Shown here: piece by piece, positions 1 through 13,724 of the stretch | Numbering within the stretch: the stretch's first letter is position 1 | Layout: every line of letters starts with the position of its first letter | DNA from: Liolophura sinensis | Lineage: Eukaryota; Mollusca; Polyplacophora; Chitonida; Chitonidae | Assembly (NCBI RefSeq): GCF_032854445.1 | Contig: NC_088302.1 | Location: 28,432,330-28,496,329 of the forward strand | Direction: 5' to 3' | Length of the DNA stretch: 64,000 bases | Position numbers and translations under genes: made by a program | Notes under the pieces: model-generated | What the model was told of the DNA's origin: nothing | Databases searched by the model: none | The model's input: only the letters and a program-made list of their open reading frames with translations

Positions 1-290
1 CCATTTTCAAAGATCAGAAATGGGTAACAATTACCGTCAGTCCATCACTTTGAATTCATACGTCAGATATTCTGACTTTGCTGTTTTCATGACTCATTAT
101 ACACGTCATCATGTTTGCGTCACACGCCTGCTAAGGGTACGCCTGTATACAACAGTCATCCTGGATTTTTCATGCAAGACACTGTAAATATAGATCGAAA
201 TAAATTGATTTGTTCAATAAACAGCTGTTGTTCATATCTTCATAATTCTCATATTGACTCTCAAATCAGTGGCTCATGACAGCTTTAATA

Positions 291-539
291 TTTATTTATG
301 TATTTGATGTTTTACGCGGTACTCAAGGATATTTCACTTACACAACGGCGGCCAGCATTATGGTGGGAGGAAATCAGAGTGGCCAGGGGAATACCCACGA
401 CCACTGGCAGACCTTCCCACGTACGGCCGAGGAAGCCAGCATGTGCTGACTTGAACTCACAGCGACCGCATTGGTGAGAGGCTTCGGGGTCATTGTGCTT
501 CGATGGCATGCTAACCACCTCGGCCACGGTGGACCCCCA
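291..539 (-). mobile_element. SINE family A, near full length, inverted
   Basis: Read on the minus strand it has the tRNA-like head (box A around GTGGCCGAGGTGG, box B around GTGAGTTCAAG), the body ending GGCCGCCGTTGTGTAAGTG, and an AT-rich tail. It is diverged from the best copies at 19881 and 32921. Confidence 0.8.
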
Positions 540-1461
540 TGGCAAATAAAGTGTAATGCTATTGTATGGTGACGGAACTAGTCGGTATTTTTATCTCACA
601 AAACCAAAATTTCAAATGACCTATCTGAAGCAAGACCCTCGTTGGTTCAGTTCTTAAGGCGTTGGTCTCAATGTTCAGTTTCAATTTTGACATTGTAAAT
701 TATCCTTACTTGGACAGCAATATACCGAAGTGTCATTTATATGGCGTGTTCTTATCTACCCTTGTAGCATTTGTTAGATGCTCTGTGTTGTGTGACGATT
801 TCAATCAACGTCTCAAGTTATTACTGCGAAACCTTGTGCGTAAAGGTTATTCCATTCCAAAAGTCTTCACTCTAAGTTTTACAGTGAGTATAGTTCTCTT
901 GTAAGTAAATATGGGCAGAGCATCCAGAATCTCTGGGACTCTGCTTCATGATTGTGTCTAATTCTGCTTAACCCAGGGCTAGGGGCAATATATTCGTGGT
1001 GTTGAACTGGACCGCCACTGATCATTTTGCCAGCCGTCAGATTATCGTGGTTTTAATGAACAGAGATTTCCAGCAGTTTTTGGCAGCACTCTAAACATAA
1101 ATGCTTTTGGACGAAAATAGAATAAGCTCACATAATATTATTTTTTTAGATCGAAATCTGGTCAAAGCGAAGTCGAAGGCAAACAAATAAATGTTACCTA
1201 TAGAAAAAACCCCAAATTACAAACGCATCATCTCCAGTCTTCAATCCTGGTCTCCTTATAGGCAAAGTAAATACGAATACCCCTTCAATTGTTAAGTTAT
1301 CCCGTAGAAATACTGTAAGATAAAGACCTTCATACCATTCCCAACTTTATTTTGGTACAAAACAGATGGCACAGAACAACCTCGATAACCCCTCAATCTG
1401 ACAATATATTACAGCAAACCCGTGCCTATGTGCATAAATATTGTAGCGTCTTTTGCCGGCT

Positions 1462-1467
1462 TTTATT
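1462..1467 (-). terminator. candidate polyadenylation signal of the GALNT-like gene
   Basis: AATAAA on the minus strand about 24 nt past the stop codon. A second AATAAA lies at 1346-1351. Either could serve; the sequence alone does not choose between them. Confidence 0.45.
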
Positions 1468-1490
1468 TTAAGAATGTTTGTGACTCATTT

Positions 1491-4400
1491 TTAGGCCAAA
1501 TGAATCTGTCTCTTCCGTTTCTGTTTCATCTCGTCGATCTCCGTTTTGTTCAGTTCAGGTTTCAACTGACTCTGGTCCTTGGCTATAAGCCACGTTCTGG
1601 ACTTTTTAGGTTTGGGACGTACTTGGTTACAACTGGGAAAGTAAGCACGATCACAGCGAACTGTCGCTTCGAGGCATCTCTCGGTGTGTTCGTTCATTAA
1701 TGTCTGTGTATCCTGCCCAACAGAGGAGTTAAGAATTAATACATAAATTATATAAATATACATTTCATCCGCATTTGATGCTACAGACATTCAAGGCTCG
1801 CTCAAGATTCGGAATTATCGTTATTATCACCGAAAGCTTGTCTATTATAGATGTTGACTCTTGGGCACTTGCTGCCTTATTAGTTTAAAACATTGCTCTC
1901 GTGCTGGCCGATGACCGGCCCCAGATTCATGGGATAATAGTATACAGGCCCGAATTAAGTCCTGGCACGCTCAACTGCATGCATCTTGACGCCTAGAAAT
2001 GAATTTTTCATTACGTCGTTAAACACCAGTCAAATAGATCAATAAATAACGATGTGTGATAATAATATGTTGGGCTACCTGTTTCAAAGTTGACGCTAAG
2101 CCAACACATTAAGTGTTTAGTTTGTAAACACATTTGTGCGTTATAAAAGACTTAAAGAGACGTGTTTATTATAGTAAGCATATTATCGACATTTTTGACT
2201 GGAATATTTGGTTATTGAAATATCCACAACATTATTATATAAACATTTCATATAATTTTTTCACTGACCCTAAACTATACATATATATCTAAGTATTAAC
2301 CAAAGTGTTTGTGAATACACGCCAGGACGTGTTTATAAGTGCAACAGAAATGTGTTTCTTTTTCCATTTACATAATAAAAACCTATTTCAGCGATTACAT
2401 TATACTTAAACATTCGCTCACAGAGTTATACAGCCAGATCTGTTGCCTTTCCAGATCGGAACATGGAGAGTACACGACGCCGCCAAAGTCAGTCAACGAC
2501 AGGCACTGTTTCCCGTCACTAAGCCGGATGTGGCCGTCGTTCAGCAAATGGACGTGATAATTCTTCGAACAGAAACACACAAAAACATAACTTCTCAACC
2601 ATCCACTCCCGTTCATTAAAAGGAAAACAACAAATGACTCAGCCTGAGTCGCTTATTAAGTGGGATCAAAAGAAACCAAAATGGTCACGGACATTTTTTC
2701 TGACGTTCTTGGTAAGTCTATAAATTAACTCCTGAAAAGGAATTCTCACGAGGTCATGAGGTGTGCCATGTTAGAGCAACCGGAAACACGATGTCGTGTC
2801 ACTGGTACCCCAGGCAAACAGGGTTCAGGTGACGTATAAGCGAGAGTACAAGCATCCTCGGGTTATAGAAATAAATCACGCCCGATTGGATTAAACTTGT
2901 CTCAATGTGCTTGATTTGTTTACTTTGAACGGCGATATTTCGGTTGTGCAACATTGCACAAATAGAAAGCTATACTTCTTAAACTTCCTGTGGGATATTT
3001 CATCGATGCATATATACATTTGCTCTAGTGTTGTCTTTTCTTTTAACCGATCCATTTTGCAGTTTCACTTGCAATAGGCAAACTGCTGAAAAACTCTTGT
3101 ATATGGGTAGTTCATAATCGGTTCATGAATTTAGTACAATGAACATTAACATATACTGAAGTATTTTAAGCCGGGATTTCCTTTCCTTGTTAATTTTTCC
3201 TTTTTTATAGCTGAAAAACAACGCTGGTTTGCCGAAATCTTCATAACAGAACAATTGAGCTAAGTTGTATGATGTGTTCATCAAGGCCAGCTTACAAGTC
3301 AACCTTCAGAATTAATAAAGGTCGTACTGATTTCGTCAATCAGAAAACGTGTATGGTGTTGCTAATTTGAAGGAGAAGCTGAGATAAAACATGACACATC
3401 ATAAGAAAGTTCACGGACAACTCTTTCTCAGTGTAAAACTATATTAGGCTTTTATTATTATCGAGAAAGGTGCGGTTAAACGTTCAAATTGTTCAAAAGA
3501 TGAGGGTGTTATTTTATATTCTGTTATTATACACAGCGGACAGTGAAAAAAAACTGCAAAAATTCTTAAACCAACATATGCCCGATAAAGCTGTGTATAT
3601 TATCAGATTACCTCTTTTATAGCTTTAGTTACATATACTTGTTGCTATTAAGTTTCACAAAAATGCAGTTTGGGGGACAAATTCCTTTATATCATTATTT
3701 ACCAAAATGTGTCTCCTAAAGTGAACACGAATCTTAAACAAGTGAATCTTAAAATTTAATTGCACTTTTCTCAGTAAAGAAAAGTTTTATAATTCAGTAC
3801 AGATGCAGTCTTACTGGAGTTGCCCGGTGACACTTCATTTTAACCTGTGGTCTAGATGTGTACGAGTATAGATATTTTTATAATAAAAAAACAACAACAA
3901 CAACTGCAAAGTGACTTAGCCTGACGATAGAACATGAACTCACCAATGCGGTCTCAGAGTTTTTACACGATTGCAGCATGACAAGTGTAGTGTCCTGGTG
4001 AGCGAACGGCACCGAGACGCACTTCCGGCACACGTTGTTCTGTATCTGCAGTACAATCATTCATTTCGAGATTTACTTTTTATCGCCGTTTAACGAATCA
4101 AGAATTTTCCATTTATATGACGGTGTTTAGCTTTAAGCGTGGAGGAAATTGAAGTACCAGGTGTAAACCACCGACCCCCAACCGGTATCTGGAAACCTGC
4201 TCAATTAAAGTCGCAGCCGAACAAGCGAGAAATAGATTCGAACATGCGACCTAACTAGTCAAGTTAAGTTCTCGTTTTATCGGCATTACACTACCTGTGT
4301 GCTGCCTTATGTGATTCAGGAAGTGTGCAAGATCTGTGTGCGGCTGTGCGACCAAATTTGAAAGTGGGGAAAAGAAGGTGCTGTGAGACGAAATCGGAAA

Positions 4401-7400
4401 GTGAAAGATTGACTAAAAGTGTGCAGACGACGCAGCTGTGAGATTAAATCTGAAAAGAAACTATATAGTATACCGAAATTAATTGAACGCAGTCACTGTG
4501 ATCCTCAAAGAGAACATGGGGAAAATGGAGGTATAGCAAAATGTGCCCCCTAGGACGCATATATACAGCGCGTGTATCAACAAGTGTTTTCCTTGGTTTT
4601 ATGATGACGACCTACTGTTTAAAGGTATATGAACGTCAATATGAAGTGTTGATGCTGTCCAACAGTTAGTTGTCAATCCAGCTGCCTCTCCTACTTAATT
4701 GTTTAATATCGGTGGAGTTTCGAGTTCGAACTCTTTTACTGCTAAAAGTAAGAAAGTCCTATTGGACCATTTGACTTGTCAAAAATGTCTGTTTAAGAAA
4801 AAAAGTTTTATAGGGTGAACGAACGGTGGAGCCATTTGAGGAGCTGTATGTTTGTGAACATCTCTGAATCTCCGGAACCTAGTGAAACAGGCGATCGGTA
4901 AATATATGTAAAAAGTTGCCTAAGATTTTTGACAATTAGATACAAGGTATAGTTGGGCTTTTTAGTACCTTTAGCAACAAAAGATTTAAAACCTGAAACT
5001 CCCTAGTGTGCACTTACCACGCCGAGTTTGGGGGCAGGAATGTAAGGCGGAAACTGCTTCAGTAATTCAGGCATGACTTTCTCCAAGAACCACCGGAAGG
5101 GTTTACATGTCAGACTCTCCCATATGTCTAACATACTGTCCTCCGTCTCCGGCGATAGGGTTTCACCTCTGCCAATCTCGGAGAGGACAAACTTGCCATA
5201 GTCTTCGAACCACTGATGAGCAATGATTCTGTAATTCTAAAGGATAATAACTGTTTAAATGTAAAAGTAAACAATATGCATGTACATATATGGAACAAGG
5301 AAACCCGATCTGCCTTAATCCGTCTTGAGCACCCACCTGAGCGTCATGGTCAGTTACGCTGCCTCTTGGAGGTTTAGAGAAAGAGCCTATCCGTGAGCAT
5401 GGAACGTTCAGAATTTTACCGCCACAAAGCCATGTCTGCAGTCAAAGAAAAACAAAATATATAAAGCTGTGATCAAATGATAATGGTTATTATATAACTA
5501 TAAATGTGGTTCAATGGAATCAGTCAGATCGTACCACGTGACCGTCCTGGAGCGATATTGGATCCCGGAGAGCCGTATTTTTTTCATATTGTACGGTAGC
5601 AAAGGGACTTATCTTTATATATGAAAATCATTGGGCGGGAATGGGGAGGGGGGATAAGTCGTTGGAGTGTACTGTTGTGTTTATCGTTTGCTCTCCGCGT
5701 TTTTGTAAACACTGATGAGGAAATGTGAACGGGGGAATAAATTTCATTGTTTGTTGATATCCAAATTCCGCAAAATACTAATGCAAAGATCAAAAGCGAA
5801 TTAGGAATATATCGTTTTCGCGTTATTCACACTTTTGTATCAATGCAAAAAAAAACGCAAAGTTCTGAACACGAGATCGATTGGATCGTGTGAATCAAAC
5901 TGAATTTAAATTCGGTAAGGAATCTACTGATGTTGAAGACTAGTATGTTCCGCAGTACTTTTTTTTTCTATGACAGGCGTAACTTCTTCTGCTCTTGTGC
6001 TCAAAGTGACAAATACCACGAAAAACCATGAGGCGATGCTACAAGCGCTGGATACAGAGTGCATTGCCGGCAGAGAACAAGGAGGTCGAAAAGACTTCCT
6101 TTCTACTCGTCCATGTTATGTCCTAAATCCGCACTGGACTCGAAGGCGTTCACGTCCAATACGGATTTTCAACACAACACTGACTCGTGCATACCACTCC
6201 ATAATGCACAAAACACTTCACAATAACCTAATATTAAATGATGACATTGTCATATGCTGGCAATTTAAATGTAGGCTAATGACAAAGCAAACACGTGCCC
6301 TGTTGTGGGATTTCAATTCCACATTCAAGTGTAAAACCAGATATGTAATTGATTAACTCTGAAAAACGTACGAGAATAAGATTCTGAAATGATTAAATTG
6401 ACTGTTATAGTAATTTTAGTAACTTAATCTTATCCCGCCTATATATTATACATCTACGATTTGCATAATTTACTTGCAAGACATTAACAGTACAAGGGTC
6501 CTGTTAAGAATAAACTTAAAACTACAGCAGACGTGAGGTTTATTGGGAAAAATCACCTTCAATGACAACTCAATATCAACCCCTCTCCATTGTGGAGATA
6601 AAATCGAGGCTTCAATTTCCAGATAGTGGGTTTTGTGAATAGCAAAGGCTTTTTCTTCCAAGAGGGGTGACCTGCAAAAAAGATATATAAAAACCAATTT
6701 GGGATATTTATGTCATTTTGACGTGTTATTAATGAACTAATGGCCAGATATGTTCCAACGACATATTTTTATATCTACACTTTCCTGTTATCATAGAATT
6801 TACTTTGCCTTAAAATAAATTCTAGTTTAAAAAAGTAACTAGAAATTTTATGGAAATAATATATTGTCACGAACAGTTCTCAAACTTTAGCTCAGGGTAA
6901 GTTGAATCTTCATTAAATCAACCAATGAGGTCGGCTTTAAGAAGGACATGGTCAGGTACAATTACAACACAAAAAGGCTCAGTTTTACAGCAACGTAGGT
7001 AAGTACCTCAAATGCAAAACCATTGGTTTACCAGCACATACAAAACAATAGAATAGCACAGTTTATATCAAATATATAACACACTTATTTGTAAATATAT
7101 TTATAGATAAATATATAAATATACAGTCCGCAAGGAATCAACGTCATCGACTACACAAGACTGACGGAATGTGACTTGGAACCTTTTAGTACTATACATT
7201 TTAAATGTCAAATCTTCATGAAGAGCAGTTCTTGGACATCGTCACACAGTCAAAAGGCCTGATAGATTACGAAACGTCACACCTAGCCCGTGTCACGGCG
7301 GCAAACATCAAAGCACCTACCGTCACGTTTAGACCAATTGCTGAGGTCACAGGCTTGTTGGCTAGATCACGCTTACTAGGTCAAATCAACATTACTGGTT

Positions 7401-8150
7401 AATACTAAATGCCACTTATAAAAATCTCATTGAACTGATGTGACCAAAAAAAAACCCCGGCTAACCCAGAGGTGGCATTCGAGTGTTATGTTTAGCACAA
7501 TACGTGATCATACATATACAGGAAATGATTACTTAAATCGGGTGGTTTTTACAAAATTTTCCTATACTTGTTCAGATTCATTCTAACATGTTTTTACCCT
7601 TTATTAGTCATTATATTCAGAATATTTTCTTGGATCACAAGTTCCCACAAATAATAGCAATGACTTCGGAACCCGACATGTTTGTTTGGTGTTTATGCTC
7701 CACGTGCACATGTAAAGTACATACGTGTATGGCAGCTCCAAGACTGATTTGTCAGCCTGACTCCGCCCGAAATTTACCGGTTGGAAGCGCCAGTTAAAAC
7801 CTTTCCTCTCTCCGTTCTGAATCTTTGCGGCCTGGCGAGTTTTAGTTCCAATACTGTCAATCAATGGACACGTCACGGCGTCTTTGTCCTCCACAAGAGG
7901 ATCTGGAAAAGTCAGAATGAATAAGAGCCAATTCTTAAAAGAAGAAAAAGTAAGCTTCTCACACAACGAGAAACACATACATTGTGTGATAACTTCTGTG
8001 CTCTGGATCTCGTGAAAAGTCTCAAATGGAAGCCATTCACCCAATATATATACACATATTCAAGAATATTTCACTTATACGACGGAGACCAGGGGAAACC
8101 CACGACCATCCGCAGGTTGCTGACAGACCTTCCCACGTACGGCCGGAGAG

Positions 8151-8223
<73 letters not shown>

Positions 8224-11200
8224 CACATATATACACGGATACATATACACCAAAGTACTATTTTTATGTAAGCTACAGTAAGCTGAATTATAATACAATT
8301 CAATTTCGAATGAGACATTATGACATTCAACTACTTACCTAGCAATGGCGGTAACCAGTTCACGTTGACTTCAAATGGCATCTGAAGAAAGACGATGACA
8401 TCACCTTGAGCGTTCTGAACTCCCTTCATCCGGGCACCACGTAGTCCTTCATCTGGATCTGATCTCAGGAATATCACCTCGGGGTATTGTGACTTTATAG
8501 AGCCTTCTACACCCCTCAGACTGTCATCTGTATAGCAAGGAGAAAAGCATAACTGCGTCTCCCATGACACAACAGGGTCCAGTTTCACAAAGCGGAGTAC
8601 GACATTTCTTATCCAGCATTTGTCGTATAATATTTTGTATGTCACTTTTACCCTACCATTGTACTATATGCGCGATTATCGTACATGTAAGACATCTTTG
8701 TGAAACAGGGTCCTGATTCGCAAAACGTCATCGGAGAGGAGGAGTATGAAAGAGACATGAAATCAAAGATGCTGAATGCCGCTAAAAAAACGTTCACAAA
8801 GAGGCCTGTCATCATTCATGAAACGCCATCAAACTGATTGACTATTACCACCAAAAAGTCATCAAACAGGCTGACCATCACAGGAAATGCTACCGAAGAT
8901 GTTGGGCGTCACCACCGAAACGTCATCAAACAGGCTGACCATCACAGGAAATGCTACCGAAGAAAAAACGTCCTCGAAAAAGGACGTCCTCGAAAAAGTA
9001 ATTATCACAGAATAGCGCCATCTAAGAAGTTGACAGTGACGGAAGAACGTCAGAAATGATGTTGATTATTACAGAAAAACGTCACCAAAAAGATGACCAT
9101 CACCGAATGACCCCCAAATTGCACATACTGAGTCTGATCTGAGTGAGTGAGTGAGTGAGTGAGTGCTTTAACGTCGTAAACAATTGTGCAGTCATATGAC
9201 GACGAAGGAATCCTTAGAGTGCATGTAATGTAACTCCTTGTTGCAGGACGGATTTCCACCGGTCTTTTATGTAGTGCTGCCTCACTGAGACGCCTTACCA
9301 AGGCAAGTAAGCCGCCCCGCCAGAGTCATTATACTGATACGGGTCCACCGGTCATTGCACTATCCCCTTCATGCTGAACGCCAAGCGAGGAAGTTACAAC
9401 TTCCTCTTTTAAGGTTTTGACTCGACCCAGGATTGACCCTGGATCGACCGCTCCAGTCTGATTGGAAGGCTTTACAAGTATTGGACTACGTGGGCCGAAT
9501 ATTCTTCGTCTTGGGAGAAACACGATGGTTGCTTTCCGTTCGCCAACATTTCGACAGGTGTTTTGGCACTTTTAATCACAACTTTCATGCAAGACTCTAA
9601 ACTTATACTGGTACAATGCTTTCGATTCATAAGTGTAAAAAAGTGATGAAAAAGCTGAAAGTACAAAAACTGACGCGCGTATTTCCTTGGGTGCGCTGTC
9701 TGTAAGAGTGATGTCCCTGTAAAACGCACATATTGTCGCCGTCAAGAAAAGCAGATTGGGGCAAAGCAATTTCGCAATCTGGAAAACATTTTCAATTGTA
9801 GTAAGACCACCAACTGTACTGCTTCAACTGGAATCTCAATATAATAAAATAATAAATGACCCCCATTTGCCCATTGGCTGAAAATAGTGCCCCGCATTCC
9901 TGGTCAGTTAGGAAGCCCACCGTACAGCAGCTCTGATCATTATTTTCAGCCAAGGATACCTTAGGGAGACAATTAACAGTGTAGTGAAGAACATCAAATT
10001 TCAAACAACATTTCGAATGAAATACAATTAAGAAATCATATATTTCAAAGTCAAAGTTTTATTCAAAGACAAAACCCAGTCGATTCAAATGATTAATCTG
10101 TGACTGCAATAGGTAAAAAGGTAAGGCCATTATTGGAAATAATACTGTGTGAAAGACAGTATTAAAATGGAACAAATGAGTGAAAGTGTGGATGGGTGGC
10201 ATTTGAACAGAAAGTTAGTTTTCATCTTTACAGGATTTAGCGTTAACATTATGAACACGGCTGCAAGTTTTGAACTGAGAACTGAGCCAAAATGTAATGT
10301 TTGAGAAACCCAATGGAATCGAACTGGAGCCTTACACCATTCGATGTTTGTTTTTTTTTTTTTTTTGTAATGACTTACCAGTCTGTGAAGGACTAGGCAT
10401 GTGTACCAGTATGGTGTCAGCTACCAGAATTCCAGGTGTTCCCTGCTGAAGACTGTGGAGACTCCAGAGGAGGGTCGAGATGTTCTCAGAGGTGAATGTC
10501 ATCACGAGACTAACCCTCGGTAGATCACGTAAATACGTCATGTTCCCACAACTGCGCAGAGACGAGAAGATCGACAATAGCTTATTCACTTATTGGTGTT
10601 TGTACTAGGGAATCGGTACACAAATAAGCAAAGGTATAGCAGAAAGAAAATGACATTGGCTCACACAAAGTATAATTTTATAAAATAATTATAATTTGAT
10701 ATAGGCCAACGTGTGCATCAATTTATTTATTTATCTGACTGTTGTTAAAGTCCATAATACCAAGAAGTATGGGTCGAGGAAATCACAGTGCCCCTTGAAA
10801 GTGGTGAATACACAAATCCCATGTCAATGGTTAGGTTTAAATCCGTACCTCATGCTTGCAGAGCCAAAGATTATCAGGTATGCGTTGATCAAGGTCAATA
10901 TACATTAAAATCCATAATCTGACTTTTGATCCCATAAGTGAAAGACAAGTGACATCAGCAAGAGCATTTCTTAATCAAAGGAGTATATGTGACAACTTGA
11001 CCTAAAGATTTCTTGTATTCTTTGCAATTACTGGCACAAAAGAGCGTTCGCTCTTTGCCAACGAAGAGAACTGGTCTTGGCTCTTCTGGCGTTCACAGCT
11101 AAACACTGTTAAGAGCAGCAAGTTATACAGAAAGCCATGGTTCCGTGTACATTTGGATACATGTTGTAAACAGAGTAATACCTCAGCTGGCCAGAGGTAC

Positions 11201-13724
11201 TAAGTTTGGTTAAAGAGAGCACAAAAACTGAAACAGCCAGTAATTTATTTATTTGTTTATTTGATTTGTGTTTTGCGCCATAGGCTAGAATATTTAATTT
11301 TTGACTTATTCGACGGCGGCCAGCATCATGGTGGGAGGAAAACGGGCAGAGCCCGGGGGAAAGAATCAGTAGTGTGCTTTATGAAGTAAATAATTATCGA
11401 TGTTTCAAATAATGCAACGTACATGCACCATTATGTAAAACCTTTAAAATTATGGAGAAATACATATCGACCATGCTTAAATGGGCTAAAGGTGAAGTAG
11501 TAAAACATAGAGTATATTCACCGTTTGGGTCTGGTGTCACCAACATGTCTGCCCGTGCGGTGAACGTCTGTCCTTGGACGCGTCACCTGCTTCGGCTTAC
11601 CTGTAAGAGATATAATTTATGTCATCATGCATTTAATGTATCTGTACCAAGGTTCTATTAAATTGTTTTTTTTTATTTTTGACAGAATTACAGCATTGTA
11701 TTTATGACTGAAAGCATCTGGTGCGTACCTTTGTATATGTCGTGTATGTTGGCCTATATACATATAGAGATGCCAAAGTTTTTTTTTGTAAAAGAAAAGA
11801 AGGGCCTACTCGTATAGATATAGACGTTTATGTATATGGCACAAAGCATTAATGTTTCTGATTATATCAAAATGGATGTACAGCTAAAAGCACTTTACTG
11901 AGAGCCGTATTTCCGCATAACAGTTAAAAATCAATCATGGAATCTCTCGTATATGAAAAATGTTCAAAGGGTTTTTCTTATATTGCAACATATGCCTAAA
12001 CATTCGGGTAGACCACTAAGCTCTCATTTAGTTACTGTACAGAACGTACATACACACACGTGTATGTCTACAGTAAATATCATAAATTAGTGTCTCATAC
12101 TGGGTATGAGATTCTTCCAACAGATTGCCTTCATCGAAGCGGTAATTGGGGCCATCGTTTATTTGAAGTGGATCAAATCTCGTATTCCGTGCAATGCAGT
12201 ATAAATTTATATCTGCCGTCGCATAAAAGCGGTGAAATATTCTTGAGTACGGCGTAAATATCTAATCATTTAAAAATAAACAAAAAATAAATATAAATTT
12301 ATACAGGCGGGTATAAAGTAATTTACCTGAACGGTTGGAAGGCTGCACGTCAAAGCCGTGACTGTGCCAGTCTATGCGGACGGCCATCATCCAGGACTCG
12401 GTGAATATCACACCTGCCATCAACTATATTATACCATAATCCACCACTCCATAAATACATGTACTCTCTTATAAATACATATCTTCGTATAAATATCCTT
12501 TTGGGTTAAAACGTATCTTGCTCTTACACTCATCGCTTGGTTTTACAGACGAAACTGCACATTGGCTTCTCAGCATTATGGATACAGTTTCAGCGACAAT
12601 ATCAGTTTCACCCTCAAATATCTGCAATATTAACCAAATTCTCGCTGTGTCCCATTTAAAAATCATATGATGTTAATAAAATTTTCAGGACATTACTATT
12701 TTCACTGTTTTGACGCAATTCGGTGGTTGATGCTAGACACTCCGCTTCCTTCCACCCATGAAACTGACATGCAGCCATCGTCTACGAGGAAAATTCTCGA
12801 GTATGGCGCTAAACCACAAAAATCAATGAATCAAATATTTTCACTGAAATGAGATAGTTTTATAGATGATAAGAGAAATTCAGGTGCAGAATGACGATGT
12901 TGTATGCTCGACTAGATAAATGTTCTATTGCAACTAGCAAAATCAACATCACAACGCTCAGTGTAAGACAAAATGGAGAATTAACAACACGAGGTTTACA
13001 ATTTGTTTCTTCGACGGTTCCTTTTACCATACGAACAGATGAGACGTTTGTATTGTAATCGGGACGGCCTAAAAGACGGCCTATCCTGGCGACTGACAGC
13101 CAAATGACGGTCTGTCAACTTTGTAATCTGACTGATCAACACACATGACGGTGGCGTCGTCATACTCCAGGCATATGTGTTTAGATATGTATTATCAAGC
13201 TATACATAAATAGGGCCTATAATGGATGCACTGAAACTGGAAATATTCAGGCAGACATTCAGCTGTATGACTTTTACTCTCCTCCCCCCCCCCCCCACCC
13301 CTCCATATTCCGTTGTGGTGTGTGGGTGCAGGTCTAATTTTACTATATACAGGCGGCCTACAATGTTAGATTCTAAGATTCATTCCTGAAAAGGAGAGTA
13401 ATAGTGGAAAAGTCTGCAAATGACAAGCATCTCTTCCTATAAGGGCATTTCATTTAAGATAAAGTATTTACGCTAATTTACCAACAGTTATATAACACGT
13501 TATAAACCCTCCACCAACCTGAATAAACGTAGGCTTACTTCTTCATCTGCAGAGGGGCGAGGTAGATCTATGATTGGCTTTGGGGTGGAGATGATACCCA
13601 CTGTGTCCCCAACAGAGCAGTAGTCCTTGAACATCCACTGGACAACCAGACTGACCAGGCACAGGTAAGTGACGAGCGCCAGTAGCCAGCACAATTTACC
13701 GTTGGGTCTACACCGCTTCCTCAT
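1491..13724 (-). CDS. GALNT-family protein, predicted catalytically dead (13 exons)
   Basis: Spliced CDS, in gene order: 13724-13539, 12621-12528, 12413-12327, 11600-11522, 10551-10379, 8527-8339, 7902-7725, 6671-6557, 5435-5337, 5236-5018, 4045-3944, 2562-2422, 1712-1491. All junctions are GT-AG, phases agree and the sum is 1884 nt (627 aa), near the usual GALNT length. Residues 11-32 form the membrane anchor of a type II Golgi protein. The GT-A catalytic fold covers about 150-420 (YLRDLPRVSLVMTF, GLRGAR, GDVIVFL, CKPFRWFLE), followed by a ricin-type lectin domain with QQIW and a basic tail. Active members transfer GalNAc from UDP-GalNAc to Ser/Thr using Mn2+. Here the DxH motif is Q255-M256-P257, the third metal His (CSRxGH) is S385, WGGENxE is W357-RGVDIE and LVDD is LVHM (197-200). 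I infer a non-enzymatic role such as a lectin, scaffold or regulator. The start is the only Met directly before the anchor. Family assignment is firm; the exact paralogue is not. Confidence 0.93.
1713..5017 (-). other. GALNT-like introns 10-12
   Basis: Intronic DNA around the two small lectin exons. Apart from a short SINE A tail fragment near 1990-2050 I see no gene or clear repeat in it. Confidence 0.5.
5437..6556 (-). other. GALNT-like intron 8
   Basis: Intron between the Gal/GalNAc-T motif exon and the CSRIGS exon. An antisense open frame of 128 codons (5970-6356) is not recognisable and is probably chance. Confidence 0.5.
6672..7724 (-). other. GALNT-like intron 7
   Basis: No exon or clear repeat seen. 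Splicing from the phase-2 donor after 7725 to the acceptor before 6671 gives an uninterrupted reading frame across the usual catalytic-domain segment, so no missing exon is needed. Confidence 0.5.
8055..8152 (-). mobile_element. SINE family A fragment
   Basis: Inverted internal fragment (TATTCAAGAATATTTCACTT through ACGTACGGCCGGAGAGG). It lacks the tRNA head and runs directly into the (TA)n tract, which probably grew next to or inside the element. Confidence 0.75.
8153..8219. repeat. (TA)n microsatellite
   Basis: About 33 uninterrupted TA dinucleotides in intron 6 of the GALNT-like gene, 120 bp from the exon 6 donor. Long tyrosine/isoleucine open frames across it are artefacts of the repeat. 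Confidence 0.97.
8725..9110. repeat. degenerate minisatellite
   Basis: Imperfect tandem motif built on variants of ACGTCATCAAACAGGCTGACCA. One block of about 60 bp is repeated almost exactly (8861-8902 and 8919-8961), and GTCCTCGAAAAAG is doubled near 8970-9000. It lies in intron 5 of the GALNT-like gene. Confidence 0.7.
9141..9499 (-). mobile_element. SINE family B, near full length, inverted
   Basis: Read on the minus strand: a tRNA-like head at about 9499-9420, a central body including GGGGCGGCTTACTTGCC, and the 3' end GACGTTAAAGCACTCACTCA, which appears here as GAGTGAGTGAG. It matches the copies at 30500 and 57651. It lies in intron 5 of the GALNT-like gene. Confidence 0.88.
11243..11362 (-). 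mobile_element. SINE family A, 5'-truncated, inverted
   Basis: Tail TTTATTTATTTG followed by the inverted body with GACGGCGGCCAGCAT and GGGCAGAGCCCGGGG. The tRNA-like head is absent. It lies in intron 4 of the GALNT-like gene. Confidence 0.8.

Larger units (their letters stand above)
1..1490. other. 3' flank of the GALNT-like gene
   Basis: No coding exon is supported here. It holds an inverted SINE A copy (291-539) and the polyadenylation candidates of the GALNT-like gene. Small open frames at 662-904 and 1422-1700 show no family resemblance; the second lies antisense to the last GALNT-like exon. Confidence 0.6.

Noticed and set aside
5970-6356. 128-codon open frame, plus strand
   Set aside because: Inside a GALNT-like intron on the opposite strand, no family resemblance, low-complexity context.
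8026-8330. Several open frames rich in Tyr-Ile across the (TA)n tract
   Set aside because: Simple consequence of the microsatellite plus a SINE fragment.
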